From: Phoronis australis
Taxonomy: Eukaryota; Phoronida; Phoronidae
DNA length: 59,216 nt
Direction of reading: 5' to 3'
Assembly: GCA_002633005.1 (NCBI GenBank)
Contig: NMRA01000256.1
Location: 532,120-591,335 of the forward strand
Made by a program: the position numbers and the translations under genes
Notes under the pieces: model-generated
The model's database searches: none
Seen by the model: the letters and a program-made list of their open reading frames with translations, nothing else
What the model was told of the DNA's origin: nothing
Shown: piece by piece, positions 35,437 to 46,369 of the stretch
Position numbering within the stretch: position 1 is the stretch's first letter
Layout of the letters: the number at the start of each line of letters is the position of its first letter

Positions 35437-35726
35437 ACCAGAAATTTCCGAAAGTAAACTCACCCAAAAGTACGTCCGAGGGCGTATTTTCTGAAAAATT
35501 ACAAAAAAACACACAGTGGTGTATTTTCGGCAATTGTTTGCTTGTTTTGAAAATCCAAAGGATTGTTCTGTTAGCATAGTATAAAAGACGGTTTTAACAC
35601 CCAGTTTCCGAATCGCCCTCCTTTTTCCCGAAAATACGCCCAGGCGTATATTCGGTTTCACTGAACGTTTTTGAACAGTCGTTTTCCGAATATCCGCCCA
35701 AGTGCGTGTATGCGGAATTTCCCGGT
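35437..35726. mobile_element. Candidate MITE with nested hairpins, 290 bp
   Basis: The left end ACCAGAAATTTCCG and the right end GGAATTTCCCGGT are imperfect inverted repeats. Inside each, GGGCGTATTTTCTGAAAA on the left and TTTTCCGAATATCCGCCC on the right also pair. A further hairpin, CGAAAATACGCC facing GGCGTATATTCG, sits at 35629-35655. No target-site duplication was found, so the boundaries are uncertain. The 137-codon minus-strand frame across it (35404-35817) reads through repeated sequence and has no domain. Confidence 0.4.
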
Positions 35727-35729
35727 ATG

Positions 35730-38700
35730 CATTCAATGCGTGCTTGAATGCACGTGCGAGAATTGTTATTCGTATACCATCTGAACAATTCAAGCACCCT
35801 GCATCCTCATTTACCATGATCAGTTATATCGGTGTATTCGTAATAGTCATCAACGTCGTCATTAGTGTCATCGATCACCAGAGTCGCCATCCTTGATGTT
35901 GATGGTCGACATCGTAGTAGGAGCAAATATGGCTTAGGGAACCTGTAAGGTTTCTCTGAATCTTGTAAATTGCTTATCGATGCCGAACTCTCATGGAAGG
36001 CGAGAGTCACTCAGGCGGGAAAATTTTCATCGCCATCTTACATGTACATTAGTCGGAAGAATGATATCCGCCAGCAACTACAACATGCAATGTTGACAGC
36101 AACATGCTAGCATGCTAGCATATCACCGTCCATATACACATGTACATGTAATAAGAGGATCATGTCGTAAACTCGGGTTTCAAACGTAGACTACCTCTTA
36201 AAAGAAATACATCGAACTGCATAATTTCAATTTTTAATTGTTTTTGTTTTTACAGTTTTAACTGTTTAAGAAAGAACCACCATACCCGGTTTTGCCTTAT
36301 TAGAAGGTATTAAAAGTACTTTTCTCACCCAATTCGCTGAAACAAATTAATGCTCTGAAACCCTTGACAATCCTCAACAAGTTTGGAGTACAATTCGAAA
36401 CTACTGTTAAGTCTACTAAACGGGCAAGCCTGACCTAGGCAATCCGTGACACCGAGAGCATGAGTTTTCAAGTGATTCCTGTTTTTATTGTTCAAGATTA
36501 ACGCCAATGATACATTAGCCGGGGACAGAACGAAGATTGGTTGAAATCTTCAAAACATAGATAGTATCCTTTTAACTATCAAAATATCAAATGTTCCCAC
36601 ACAAAACGAATGAAAAGAAGTAATAACTCTCTATGTCGATATGCCCCATCTTCAATCGTTTATTGGGAGAATCTGTCGTTTGGTTAGTTTACTTAATCCT
36701 GAGTGCTCTTAACTTAAGGAACTGGGCATTTGCACGTTGGTTCATTAATGCCTCGGTAGGAGTAAACACACAACCAGGAACACATAACGTCTTGCGTAAA
36801 ATTCACTTTTAGTGCTTATAATCGAATTCCTGGAACATCTCCAGTTGTCTCCAGCATTTTCTTGACCAAGGTATATCCATCAAAAGATGGCCGGTCGCGT
36901 GTAAAGACTAGGGTGGTTCCTAGCAGTGAGGCACTCCATAGTTTTTTACGACACGGTTGGATGTCAATTTAACTCTCCCAATTTCTTTAAAAAATGACAG
37001 AGGATGGGTTGGCAGGGCATTCTAAGTTTTGTTCAGCATGTGAAAGCTGCGGGTGGCATTTAGAGTCAGTTCTGAGAGAAAAATTGCTAGTTGTTGACCA
37101 CTTGACGAACGTTTTGCTCCGTCGTGGATTTTCCCAAACCTTTACTCACGAGGCTTGCATGGGAAGTTGAATTTTGATATGAAGCAGGAAATTCCGGTAT
37201 CCTTCAGACGCTTTGGATATGAATGTGGTTGCTCGACACCCAGCTTAAAACCTTCAAGGCTCTGCTTCTCAGTTCAAAGTAATCGTGTGCAAATGGTGGC
37301 TTTTGGATGAAAAGTCAGGATATTTTATATTTATGTTAGTTTGTTTATGAAGCCGGCTGCACTTCCCGGCGGTATCCACAAAAGATGGAAAATGACATTG
37401 GAATAATTTTTTAGACTTTGTGCAAGGTTTTTGAAATTCCTGTATACTGTTCACATCTTTAAGCATTGTGCACTCTGTGCAACAGATTGTTTTAGCTGCC
37501 AAGACCTAGTTGAGTAAAATCTAGAGACTAGACGGCACATGGCTGGGCATGAAAATGGCGTCGAGTACTAACTTAGCAACGAAAGCTGGCCCTCCCCGAA
37601 CAAGCTAGGGCACGTGCTGGTTCACTGTTAATTCCAGGTTGGTGTCCAACCAGAAAGGGCAACATTTTTATAACCCCTATTTCCACATGTAGTGCGTGAC
37701 CTTTCCGAATCACCAATACATCCAGAAGCTTGGATGTATTTTAGCTTACATGAAGCCGACTGCGTTCTGCGAGGCTATGTACACACTTGTAGGTACATTT
37801 CCATTAATGTAAAAATTAAGCTTTGCTCTGAGAAGACTTGTAATACCTTGTTTGCACTACATGAAGTATAATCATAGTGAAGTGCGTTGATATGATTTAA
37901 AGCAAATTATTGCAAACGCACACCTGTTGGTTTTTTTGATTTGAGCCACTTTCTTCGATTAACACATCAGATACTGCCCTGTTAACATTCACAGTGAGAA
38001 ACGAAAAACTAACATGTTAAGAAATGCCCTATAGGTACTCGATGTTCTTAATTTTGAGCCCAGTAAAATGAAAACAAACTCTATCAAAAAGTGTATATCG
38101 GGTGACCAAAAATGGCCCAGTTTTGACATGCAAATATAAAAAATCAGAACACTGCAGAAAAAACAAAATAGAATGTGCGAAGATATTACATATTCCCTTA
38201 AAAAATTAAACTGATTCTGTACATTGAAAAAGCATCGCATGGATCAAAAACAAAAGCTCAACTCGTTTTTCCTTGCAATAAGTTCCATTGTAAGTATTTA
38301 AAACCGCTTATTTCAACTAACAGCAGTACACGAAACAATGCACGTACATGTCCCCAAATCAAAAACATTACATGCAGACAGAGGTATGGTTAAGATAACA
38401 ACATACATAAGTACGATCACAAATACTGTATAACGTATCAATTGCAAATGCCTCCATAGATAATAAAAGGTATGATTAAAAAGATACTTCAATTGCTTTC
38501 CCAAGACCCGCTCCAAGAATTGACGGGAGAGTCATAAAAGCAAGCTTTTAAAGAAAGGATGGAGGGGCAAAGAGAACAACAAAAGACATTCCAGGAAGGA
38601 ATTGGGATGACAGAATTGTCAACAGGGAAATTTGTAAAATTGAAAAAAAAGAAATGGTTGTGTAGACAGTGGACGACTTAATTGAATAATAAAAGAGAAA

Positions 38701-39048
38701 ACCAAGAGCAGCTTGAGCTAGAAATCTATTCTCGGGAATCACACCTAGGAAGCCACAAATCATTGAGAAATTGCCCAATCACTGAAAATCACCAGAGGGT
38801 CTGTTTGTAATATTACAAAACTATTGCACATAAAAGCATTTAACGGATTGAAGTGTCGTGTCGTCGACATTGTACTCACCGAGAAAAAGTAAAAGGATCA
38901 CACTCGATCTGCCAAGAAATTCTCAGAACTACAGGATACACAAAAGGCCGCAAACTTATAGGATCAGCCAGGAAAACTTCATGTAGCCGATGCACAAGAC
39001 AACGTTGGCAGGCTACCCTAACAACACCTAACAACACGACCCGAGCAC
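35730..39048. other. Unassigned non-coding sequence
   Basis: Only small structures are seen: GCTAGCATGCTAGC at 36107-36120 and a 10-bp-arm hairpin (AATACATCCA / TGGATGTATT) at 37715-37740. An 83-codon frame at 38853-39104 runs into the left TIR of the Kolobok element and has no recognised domain. Confidence 0.5.
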
Positions 39049-39317
39049 TTAAGGCGAAAGCAACCTTTTTTCATGTCACTTTTAGCAAAAATAAGGTTCG
39101 TTGATTATCCCAGACACATTTTTCACTTAATTACAGCTTTTCGTAATTTGATTAATTTCTCGTCCTCTACTCCGGAAGTGACGTTTTGGGAGGCAAGAGT
39201 TTCGCGCCAATTTCTTTTCATTATAGTCTGACTGTGAGAGCTGTAGAGTCAGTCATTGTTCTACCTCGTTTGTGATAAGTTCGGTCGTCGTTTGCTTTTG
39301 TTTACACGTCAGTCAAC

Positions 39318-39757
39318 ATGCCACGCTGTTTCTGCGTGCCGGGATGTACTCATTATCGTTTCACACGCGCTTTGGGTACCTTGCCTCGCTTTCCGAAGGA
39401 TGACACACTTCGCCGTACTTGGCTAGCTCGTTCATGTGAAGAACGCAGCGCTACCCGTCCACGCAACGTACACAGCAATGGAGGGTTACCGAGTGTGTGG
39501 CAAGCATTTTCTGCCGTCAAATCATGACAGATATGTACGCTGAATTGAAGAAGGTCCCTGCGAAACAACGCCTGAAGAAGGGTACCATACCGTCGCTGTT
39601 GATTCCCGGCAGTGCCCCGTCGCCAACCCCGAGAAGTGCGTTTTTGAAGCGAGAAGCCTCGCGAGCTGTGGCCACTACATACAGTGACTGGAGACACTTC
39701 ATCTACTGTCACCCGTGCCTCCGAACGCATCCCATTGCGTGCAATTCCGGGAACTAG
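39318..39757 (+). pseudogene. THAP domain of a Kolobok transposase, frameshifted
   Basis: The ATG at 39318 opens MPRCFCVPGCTHY, the first C-x4-C pair of a C2CH THAP finger, followed by RFPKDDTLRRTWLAR, matching the conserved basic helix region. The second zinc pair (RVCGKHFLPSNHDRY, C-x2-H) is read one frame over, so an indel lies near 39470-39485. A linker resembling KxxLKxGTIPSLL continues from 39540 in a third frame. The normal THAP core of about 80-90 residues is thus all present in the DNA but not in one frame. The start codon and first codons lie inside the left TIR, so the right TIR carries an inverted copy of them. It would have bound the element's own ends. Confidence 0.75.
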
Positions 39758-39879
39758 CAGTGATTCGCCCTGTGCTGTTGTCTCTAGCCCAGAGCCTGCA
39801 AGCAGCCCTGCAGCGATGTTGAGTAGTGGTACAGGCCCAGTTCGACACCCAGTGAAGAGGACAGTTTGTCATCCAGTGA

Positions 39880-40119
39880 ACAGATCGGTGAGCCTAAGTT
39901 TGATAAGTTTATTGTGGACTTGTATTGGAGCTATTTGGAAGGTGCCAGGTGTGTGGCGAGGGAGTCACACGGCGGGATGTAAGCAATTTGGGTGCTCAGA
40001 TCACCCTTCAGTGGAAGTGTGTCGCGGGACACTCGGGCAAGTGGGACAGTTCTTCCTCTGTACGTGAGGCGATAATGCGTACACCCCAGTACGCAGCAAC
40101 AACGTGGCATGTTGACTGA
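39880..40119 (+). pseudogene. Cys-rich module of Kolobok transposase (truncated)
   Basis: From about 39925 the plus strand reads CQVCGEGV, then LGAQITLQWKCVAGHSGKWD: a C-x2-C ... W-x-C-x3-GH-x3-W arrangement characteristic of the zinc-binding block ahead of the catalytic core in Kolobok-type transposases. The block runs into the right TIR at 40103 and stops, so all DDE residues are missing. An overlapping frame upstream (FDKFIVDLYWSY near 39900) gives the expected preceding helix in another frame. The break shows the internal deletion that made the element non-autonomous. Confidence 0.6.
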
Positions 40120-40379
40120 CTCGTAAGAAAAAGCAAACGACGTCCGAACTTATCACAACCGAGGTAGAACAATGACTGACTCGACTGCTCTCACAGTCAG
40201 ACTATATGAAAAGAAATTGGCGCGAAATTCTTGCCTCCCAAAACGTCACTTCCGGAGTAGACGACGAGTAATTAATCAAATTACGAAAAGCAGTAAATAA
40301 GTGAAAAATATGTCTGGGATAATCAACGAACCTTATTTTTGCTAAAAATGACATGAAAAAAGGTTGCCTTCGCCTTTAA

Positions 40380-40838
40380 GAACACAGCTCGGCACTCAAG
40401 AATACGGTTAACAAGCCCGAAAAAGCAGACTTCACTGACTCACAACCATGGCCCCGCGCTCACAAAGCACTGCTTATGCACACAAGATTTACGTCACATG
40501 AACCGCAAACGTGGCTCCTACATTTGCATGTAAATTGGCTAACGCACTCGTCTGAGTCATGCACGTGATTCTTAGCCATCAGCGAGAGGTGTTTTGTGAG
40601 GCAGTGAGCCGGCTTTCTGGTCCGCGGGTGTGTGAGCCGTGTTGTTCAGATAGCCCCGCTGTTGTGTCCTTTTGGAAACAACTGAACCACACGAACTCAA
40701 GATACTGCACGTGCCTACGGCCACCTGCTGCTAAAGTAGAAAAGTAAAATATTTTACCTGTCAAGCTACCCATCTCAGATGAGTGTGGGGTGGTGGTATA
40801 ATTTAAGGATGGTATAGGGTAATAGCTATAGAAAAGAA
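40380..40838. other. Unassigned sequence
   Basis: Two overlapping frames (62 and 92 codons) on opposite strands near 40559-40857 have no recognisable domain. Nothing else is seen. Confidence 0.4.
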
Positions 40839-40839
40839 A

Positions 40840-41690
40840 TTGAAAATGTTTAAACACAATTCTGTAAATTGTTAATGTCTACTGGTGTTAAGACGACCAA
40901 CGCCATCACAAAGGGAGAGTGTGGCCGTCATAATTTATCTAAGTCTTATACATGTGTATATAGGAATATAACACATTTTGTGAAAATATTAAAAATGACA
41001 AATGATACACTTCAAAAAACGTGTTTGATGTTATATGAAAGGCAATTGCAAGGTCGAAATAATTGATGTCCCCGAATTAAAAATCTGTTGTATACAACGG
41101 TCCAGTATGGTTGAACCAGGGAATCGGTGATGAACGAATACTTTTGTCGGAATTCAAACAAAGCTTGAGAGATGTTAACTTTCAAAATTAGTTGCCAGTG
41201 GTAGAAAATACAAATAAGAGCGAATTTTACAGAGGTGTTAGATCTGTGTTGTCTTGTGCAAAAGTATTTTTGTGAGGCGATACTCAGCAGCAGATATTTT
41301 ACACAGCGAACATTAGATATTCAACTCACACATTAAAAATTTAAAACGTCAAAAGAAATGGTATTCCCCGAAGTGAAAGAACTTGTAACATTTGTAATAC
41401 ATGAGGAATTAAGACAGATGAGCATTTCCTGTTATGTTGTCCAGTACTGGTAGATTTAATAAATAGATTCATACCACGCTGCCACGATATCAGTTCTCTT
41501 TTTTTAATTCGAGAACAGCAAACACTTTAAAAAAACATTTCAATGTATATACAAAGGGAAATTATGATCAGAAACGAAATACTAAATCTTTAAAGGCTGT
41601 GTACGCAAGTATGAAGTTCGTCTATACTATTGTGAACTGTGGGCTGGTGGCCTCTTGTTCAAATAAAGTTATTATCATTAGTACAAGGAC
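40840..41690 (+). pseudogene. LINE ORF2 C-terminal relic with 3' end
   Basis: The frame at 40869-41066 contains TTNAITKGECGR, matching TANAMTRGECGR of the minus-strand LINE at 20.3 kb. Further fragments include IKNLLYTT near 41080 and a C-terminal zinc-knuckle remnant (RTCNICN, then DEHFLLCCPVL) at about 41375-41450 in changing frames. The 3' part ends in AATAAAGTTATTATCATTA (41664-41682), resembling the short repeat tail of CR1-like LINEs. RT itself is absent, as expected for 5'-truncated insertions. Multiple stops make it inactive. Confidence 0.65.
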
Positions 41691-44600
41691 GGTATACACT
41701 GTATTCTATACATAGGTGGTGTGTTCAGTAGGAAACTCATGATAATTTAGCGGTTTGATCATTGTTTCATCCTATGGTTTTACGCAAAAATGGGTAAAAT
41801 GTAGTAGAATCGTGAGCGGGCAAACACTAGTGCTTAGTTTTAGGATTTAACTTGAAAGGTTACAATGAGGTCCTTTCCAATATCTTTACGACCTACCTAA
41901 ACATTGAAGCAAAGAAATTAATTTGTACGGATATTTCAAAAACAGAACAGTTTGCTCTCGTGTCCAGCCAACATATCACTTTGATCTAGTGAAATGGTAC
42001 TAAACATTCAGCTAAATATTTGATGGAAGTGTGGTCATGCTATGCTTAAAGCAGTCATCTTATGGCCATCGGTTTTTGACAAAAGCTTTCTCACGCATGT
42101 CAACAATCTCTGTGGTAAACAAAATGTATCAAATTGTCTGAAATTCCCTACATACCACATTAAAAAAAATATCTTCATTAACTCAATTTGTTCGATATTA
42201 GGAACAAGAACACAGAAAGTACATTTACATTTCTGCATATAGTAAACGAAAAGGTGCCGACTAGTCTGAAGCGGACCTAATCTACCCAGAGGCGGACCTC
42301 AACGGCCGGTAGGGAAGCATGATACCATTGATTTTGGGCAAGAAACATAAACATTCCTAGAATATACTGTAGGTGCATGGAATTGTATATACATATGAGT
42401 TGACAGGCAGTGTTTTCATTCATTACCTACGTTGTGGATCACTGGTGTAGTCATTCGACAACTGAAGAGCGGTCACGAAACGCGAAGTTGTTGGCGACTG
42501 GGGAAATGTGAGGGAGGCTGAGGACCCTGCAGCTATGAACAGAGGGAACAGCAAACTGAAACGATCTTAAACCATGGTGGGCATCGTTGCAATGACGGGG
42601 TCATGGTCCTTTTATGTCCCGACCCCAGTGGCTACGTCAGTGCTGCAAACCATTTTAAACCTACATGCACATGCGTCAGATAAACTGAACGTATGACGAG
42701 GTTTCGCACATACATCTTCATTATGAGCTCCCCTTTGACATTTTCCAATAATATAACTAATAACTGAGCCTTTAATTCAGTCAAAATATCTAAAGACTTA
42801 GACCTTACATTGGGGGCGTTGCATGAAAATATCCCTACTTATTTTCAATAATATTGAGAATTCAACGTAGTGTTCACTCTCGATTTGTATCAATTATTAA
42901 AAGTCAAAAAGTGAGTTAGTAATGAGACTCAAACAGCATTAGTGTTTTCACAAGCTCACAAACACGCAGTAGATTTAGGGAACTTAGTTGTGGCCCTATT
43001 TGGGGCTGTTTCATGCAACTGCGCACTTGAGTCTAAAGTAAGACCAATCACAGTTTTGACCTGATCAAAACTCGGTCGAATTTTCCGCAATTACTTGAGA
43101 AACACGTTTCAAAGTGGATTTTCTCTACTCGCTGCGGGAGCGCCAAGTTTATCCAAGTCTCTCAGTGGATCCAGAATGTTCATTTACGGTGTACGTATTT
43201 GTGAGATTTCCAGTCGTTCGCTTTGGACTTAATTAGAAATGTGATGAAATATTGGTCCTTTTTTGGTCAGCTACACTGAAGTGCCCCAACTATTCTCACC
43301 TGTCCGGTTTCAACTAATCAAGACTAGGTATTAGATCACTCCAGAAGCATCTTAAGAATATGACATTGTCTGCGAGAAATGTATCTTTTAGATCAGTATC
43401 AGTGCCGAATCAAGTGCACAACCTGTCAACCTGCAACACAAAAACCAACGCCGTAATGCTTTAAAAATGCCTGTCAGAGAAAAGGTTCCTGTATAAACAC
43501 GAAAATCAACCACATAGTCGTTAACCATACGACATGCTTACTGTCGCAAGCTACGTACATGTATGGCACGCAGGAAAGCCAAATACCTACTCGAGTATAT
43601 CATGACATTTTCTCAGGTAATGCGCCTTTCATGTGACTAATAGACCGCCACTGGCTACGTCTCTCATCTGAGGTAAGCATTTGCTCGGGACATATCAAAA
43701 TACGTGAGACACCAGTACTCGTGTATTAGAATTAACTCTACCGGAATATGAGCCCAAGTAACAACGTGGTATAGCGCAGTAAGCCTAATTTTTTAAACCA
43801 GGGTGTCCAATCGATAAGCGTACATTGTTATTGTTTGTTCAGTATCATGGCGCTTGGTTTATTTTATAAGTACTTGTCTACCTGAGAAACCAGCAGTAAC
43901 ATGACCATTTACAACCGGACTCCAATTGTTTCAGTCTACTAATAAGTTGGACCGGCGTAGTTACAGGGCTTGTAATATTCAGGCTGAAATCCTGGAAGTC
44001 ACTCCAATTTGTAGCGCAACCTACAATGTACATATTTGCTAATATTTCTACGAAATGTTGATGACTAAACCAACATGGTCACAGTTTTGGCGCTATCTCG
44101 ATGTCCACGCTTCGTATATGTATTGGGCCATCTGATCTCTCTGTCTCGTTCTACGGTTGTCGTCTAACCAAATGGGGAGTGCTCATTCGTAAATACGCAT
44201 CTTGATATCAGAGGGTCGGCAAATAATCCAAACTGAGTCCACGGTCCCCTTCTATCCGTCCACAATGAACAAAAAATAAACTTTTTGGCATATTCTACTT
44301 CAAATGACTGCCTGCTGCCACCGTTACTGCTCACAATTAACCAATACAACCTCTTAACCCAATGAGTCAAAATTGTTACAACTAACTGGTTCGTTAGCAG
44401 TTGTTTTCGTCTACCAATAACAAATAGAATCTGGAAACATCCTACCGTTACATTAAACTGTCCTCGTCGTGTCCAATTCTCTGCCTGGAGAGGTTTTCTT
44501 ACTGGGCAATCTCCAATCGAAGGCTTATGTGTCCCGAGACTTGTATACAAACCTGGGCGATCCTAACATAATTATTGTGTCCGTTCATGACACACTGTAT

Positions 44601-45368
44601 GCACAGACTACAGGGTGCTCTTAAAATACGGATTGAACTAAGTGCTCATGGCATGGATCACCTGGGGACGACAAGTGCTGCATGAATAAAGTTCCGTGTT
44701 AGCAACACGATTATTTTGTACGCGACTGTCGTGTGCTACTAGTAGACAGAGCTTTTAAAGAAAACCAAATAAAACGCATTGTTGGGTTGTTAGCTTTGAC
44801 GAGAGTCATAAAGCTACATTGTTTTCTTGATTTTATTGTAGACGGCCAATTCCAGACAAAGGTTTCCGCTCTAAGTTAACTGAAATCGAGACGTTAACCT
44901 ACCTGTATTCAGATCTGTAGTTGCTGGACGCCGCGAAATGGCCAACGCGGGCGGTTTGTCAGTATACTGCTGATCAAAGCCGCCGAGAAAAATGCCAGTG
45001 ACTGACCTTTTGAACTTGCGTAAGAAAGGAGGCGAAGAGCCGACGAACTTTGGAGGAGAGACCTCTCTAGAATAAGCATTAAATTTGGGAACGTAATAGA
45101 GCACTATGCTCACTGAAGTGCGAGCTGAGTCGAACATTTCTTGAAATGCCCAACTTGCTCGAGTAGACAACCTGGTGGGTTTGCATTCTCCCGTCTGCCA
45201 TTAGCAGCTTACTTATGCTTGGTTTTAAGCGTAAACCACTTTGAAAACTAGATGACCTGATAATCAAAACTGGTAACCTATGTTCTAGGGCGGTAACTAT
45301 TTCCGCAGTACATCATGCCTGAACTCTAAAACTACAAACCGGGAAAAGTAGGCTTGCAAGAAGGCAGT
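41690..45368. other. Unassigned sequence containing one dispersed repeat copy
   Basis: Only the R2 repeat at 42717-42872 is recognisable. A 128-codon minus-strand frame at 44164-44550 and a 99-codon one at 44871-45170 have no known domain, and I would not call them genes. Confidence 0.4.
42717..42872 (+). repeat. Dispersed repeat family R2, copy A
   Basis: This is collinear with 58795-58957. Shared blocks in order are ATTATGARCTCC, CTTTTGAC, AATAATATAACTAA, ACTGAG, TTAATTCAG, ACTTAG, GCATGAAAA, then ATCCCTACTTATTTTCAAT and TTGAGAATTCAACGTAG. No coding capacity is seen. Confidence 0.7.
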
Positions 45369-45376
45369 ACATGAAG

Positions 45377-45966
45377 ACTCGCTGGTTCCCTGCGTGCCGC
45401 TAGGTGGTCAGAAGCCAGCACGCAGGTATCACATAATTTTCCTCGGGAAATTTTTACACCGGCGTTTCTGGTTGGCTAGTCAAATTCTCAACACGCAGCG
45501 TTTTACGCAAACAAACTGGCATCATAGATACTCTATGGTCTATGATGGCATGACTGATGGACTGAAGTGTAAAATAATGTGGTCTGTTGTACAGACAAAT
45601 CGGTGCTTAAAATTTAGGTCCAGGAAATGTGAATCCTAGAAATTGTAGTTGCGCCTTTTCGGAATGCATGTTTCTACTGCCGATGACTTTTGTTTACGAT
45701 ACCGTCCCGTATGAATAACACACCTGTTAAATCGGCCAGATATGTGTTTATTGTACATGTATGTGCTTCAAGCACGCGGCTACTAAACATCACTGCAGAA
45801 ACGAAATAGTTGCTGCGACGCCACTTGCTTGAAAAGGCTAAAAATCGTTTTTTACAGTCCGCCATTTTTTCATTGCTGAGGTTACATCAACCAATGCTTT
45901 AGTAAAGCGCGTGCCACTGCGTGATACCTGCGTGCTGGCTACTAGGCACGTAGGGGACCAGCGAGT
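45377..45966. mobile_element. 590-bp TIR element family, copy 2
   Basis: The ends are ACTCGCTGGTTCCCTGCGTG and CACGTAGGGGACCAGCGAGT, inverted repeats that continue inside with AGCCAGCACGCAGGTATCAC and GTGATACCTGCGTGCTGGCT. ACATGAAG occurs immediately outside both ends (45369-45376 and 45967-45974), an exact 8-bp target-site duplication typical of hAT and P superfamilies. It is collinear with 13740-14309 except for a 29-bp hairpin insertion at 45523-45551. The minus-strand frame at 45674-45865 shares its start with that of copy 1. No catalytic transposase domain is seen. Confidence 0.85.
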
Positions 45967-46095
45967 ACATGAAGATCACGTGTTTCAACAGGCGTAGAAG
46001 TCAAAGGTCACAGAAATTTCAATTGTTTGCGAATTTCAAAATGAATGTAAAAGAAGAACACATTCAAGTAAGAAAATACAAGTATTATTAACCAT

Positions 46096-46365
46096 GGGCG
46101 CACCTGGGGGGGGGGGGGGGGANGGGGGGCTCCAACGAGCCCTCCAGTTTGGCGAATTGGGCAAAAACGTCCGCCTCAGTGAAACAAAAAGTCCGAGTAA
46201 ACGACCCAGACAAAAGTCCACAAAGTTCAAACGAATTCGGCATGGATGCAGGATTGGCAGGCCTGAACCTAGTGGTCAAGATTTTTTAGTCGTCGTTGGT
46301 TTTTTCAGTAAAAGGTCCGCATATCGCAGAATTCGAGTCCTCTTATATTTTAGGCTGGGTGCGCG
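46096..46365 (+). mobile_element. Short TIR element, G-rich family, copy 2
   Basis: It starts GGGCGCACCTGGGGG with a long G run and ends AGGCTGGGTGCGCG. It shares with 48556-48823 the ordered blocks CTCC...GAGCCCTCC, TTTGGCGAA, TGGGCAAAA, GTCCGCCTC, AAAAAGTCCG, AAAAGTCCAC and AGGTCCGCATATCGC. A single ambiguous base (n) at 46123 lies in the G tract and probably reflects a sequencing limit. Non-coding. Confidence 0.7.
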
Positions 46366-46369
46366 AATG

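Larger units (their letters stand above)
39053..40375 (+). mobile_element. Non-autonomous Kolobok-type DNA transposon, 1.3 kb
   Basis: TIRs of 273 bp (39053-39325 and 40103-40375) are nearly identical in inverted orientation, starting GGCGAAAGCAACC and AGGCGAAGGCAACC. TTAA abuts both ends (39049-39052 and 40376-40379), the target site used by Kolobok and piggyBac elements. The interior encodes a broken THAP domain and a Cys-rich module typical of Kolobok transposases. The 1.3-kb total is far shorter than an autonomous copy, so the catalytic core is deleted and mobility would need a transposase in trans. Confidence 0.85.

Noticed and set aside
36061-36160. GCTAGCATGCTAGC and ACATGTACATGTA strings as regulatory sites
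   Set aside because: Such short self-complementary strings recur throughout the window as background sequence.
38853-39104. 83-codon frame as part of the Kolobok transposase
   Set aside because: It lies mostly outside the left TTAA boundary and runs into the TIR only at its end.
44164-44550. 128-codon minus-strand frame
   Set aside because: No motif, atypical composition and no supporting context; length alone is within chance for a 59-kb window.
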